DNA from: Actinomycetota bacterium
GTDB taxonomy: Bacteria; Actinomycetota; Actinomycetes; Actinomycetales; Microbacteriaceae
Direction: 5' to 3'
DNA length: 5,582 bases
NCBI GenBank assembly: GCA_009704605.1
Contig: WLDW01000062.1
Span: forward strand, 1 to 5,582
Shown: in pieces, positions 5,437 to 5,582 of the stretch
Position numbering within the stretch: the stretch's first letter is position 1
Layout: every line of letters starts with the position of its first letter
The notes under the pieces: generated by a model
Database searches by the model: none
What the model saw: the letters and a program-made list of their open reading frames with translations, nothing else
What the model was told of the DNA's origin: nothing
Position numbers and translations under genes: made by a program

Positions 5437-5512
5437 GCCGACCTGGCGCAATTGGTAGCGCACCGCACTTGTAATGCGGGGGTTAGGGGTTCAAGTCCCC
5501 TGGTCGGCCCCA
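5437..5512 (+). tRNA. trnT: tRNA-Thr (anticodon UGU), CCA encoded
   Basis: A complete 76-base cloverleaf that decodes ACA, and by wobble possibly other ACN codons. The acceptor stem is GCCGACC (5437-5443) with GGTCGGC (5502-5508). T8 is at 5444. The D stem GCGC/GCGC (5446-5449, 5458-5461) encloses the loop AATTGGTA. The anticodon stem is CCGCA/TGCGG (5463-5467, 5475-5479), with loop CTTGTAA and anticodon TGT at 5470-5472. The variable loop has five bases (5480-5484). The T stem is AGGGG/CCCCT with loop TTCAAGT (5490-5496). Position 73 is C (5509), followed by encoded CCA (5510-5512). All stems are fully paired. Oddly, C73 faces a G at position -1 (5436), giving a potential eighth acceptor pair. 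Confidence 0.97.
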
Positions 5513-5513
5513 T

Positions 5514-5582
5514 TTAGGCGGATAAGGTCACAAGAATCTCGTAAACCAAAAAAGCTGGCCAAACTAACGCTTTCAAAAATCC
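5514..5582 (-). CDS. C-terminal fragment of a small hydrophobic protein (5' end outside window)
   Basis: Read on the minus strand from the window edge, 22 codons end in TAA (complement of 5514-5516), one base after the encoded CCA of the tRNA. The residues are GFLKALVWPAFLVYEILVTLSA. This is a continuous hydrophobic or amphipathic stretch with a WPAFLVYE core, resembling the end of short actinobacterial membrane-associated hypothetical proteins. I do not recognise a function. A second minus-strand frame is also open here but runs into the tRNA gene, so the frame ending just before the tRNA is preferred. It is too short to be certain; the sequence to the right would show whether the frame stays open. 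Confidence 0.45.
   Translation of the reverse strand, partial: GFLKALVWPAFLVYEILVTLSA

Noticed and set aside
1..5582. Defence system, prophage, insertion sequence, CRISPR array or biosynthetic cluster
   Set aside because: Every gene in the window has a chromosomal housekeeping or envelope identity. There are no repeated spacer arrays, transposase or integrase motifs, and the single tRNA shows no partial 3' duplication that would mark an attachment site within the window.

Overview
The window looks like a compact chromosomal segment from a member of the Actinobacteria (Actinomycetota). The support is the gene order cysS–rlmB–DUF4032 protein–orphan sugar ABC ATPase–DsbA-like protein, the RlmB with a long basic N-terminal extension, the free use of GTG and TTG starts, and a possible leaderless promoter. 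By eye the base composition is close to half G+C, which is low for the phylum. That would fit small-genome freshwater groups such as the Luna-type Microbacteriaceae (Rhodoluna/Aquiluna-like), but this placement is inference and no database was searched.

Layout. Bases 1-175 hold the 3' end of cysS (cysteine–tRNA ligase), and rlmB (168-1199, 23S rRNA 2'-O-methyltransferase) overlaps it by 8 bases. Both are on the + strand. Converging on them, with only 9 bases between stop codons, is a minus-strand pair: a MalK/MsiK-type sugar-importer ATPase (2520-3596) followed 6 bases later by a DUF4032 protein (1209-2513) that carries a kinase-like core. A 147-base divergent intergenic region (3597-3743) holds two palindromes and an inverted repeat. 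From there the + strand continues with a membrane-anchored DsbA-like thioredoxin-fold protein (3744-4595) and, 8 bases on, a secreted NodB-type polysaccharide deacetylase (4604-5374). A tRNA-Thr(UGU) lies at 5437-5512. The last 70 bases appear to hold the C-terminus of a small minus-strand membrane-associated protein running off the window edge.

How the genes fit together. cysS and rlmB form a translation/rRNA-modification pair. The ABC ATPase has no permease or binding protein here, so it probably energises several sugar importers encoded elsewhere. The DUF4032 protein shares its transcript. The DsbA-like protein and the deacetylase would both act outside the membrane, on disulfides and on the cell envelope respectively. 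No mobile element, CRISPR array, phage gene or other clear accessory system is visible. The most interesting items are the kinase-like residues of the DUF4032 protein and its coupling to the ABC ATPase, the palindromes in the divergent promoter region, and the G-1/C73 feature of the tRNA-Thr gene.
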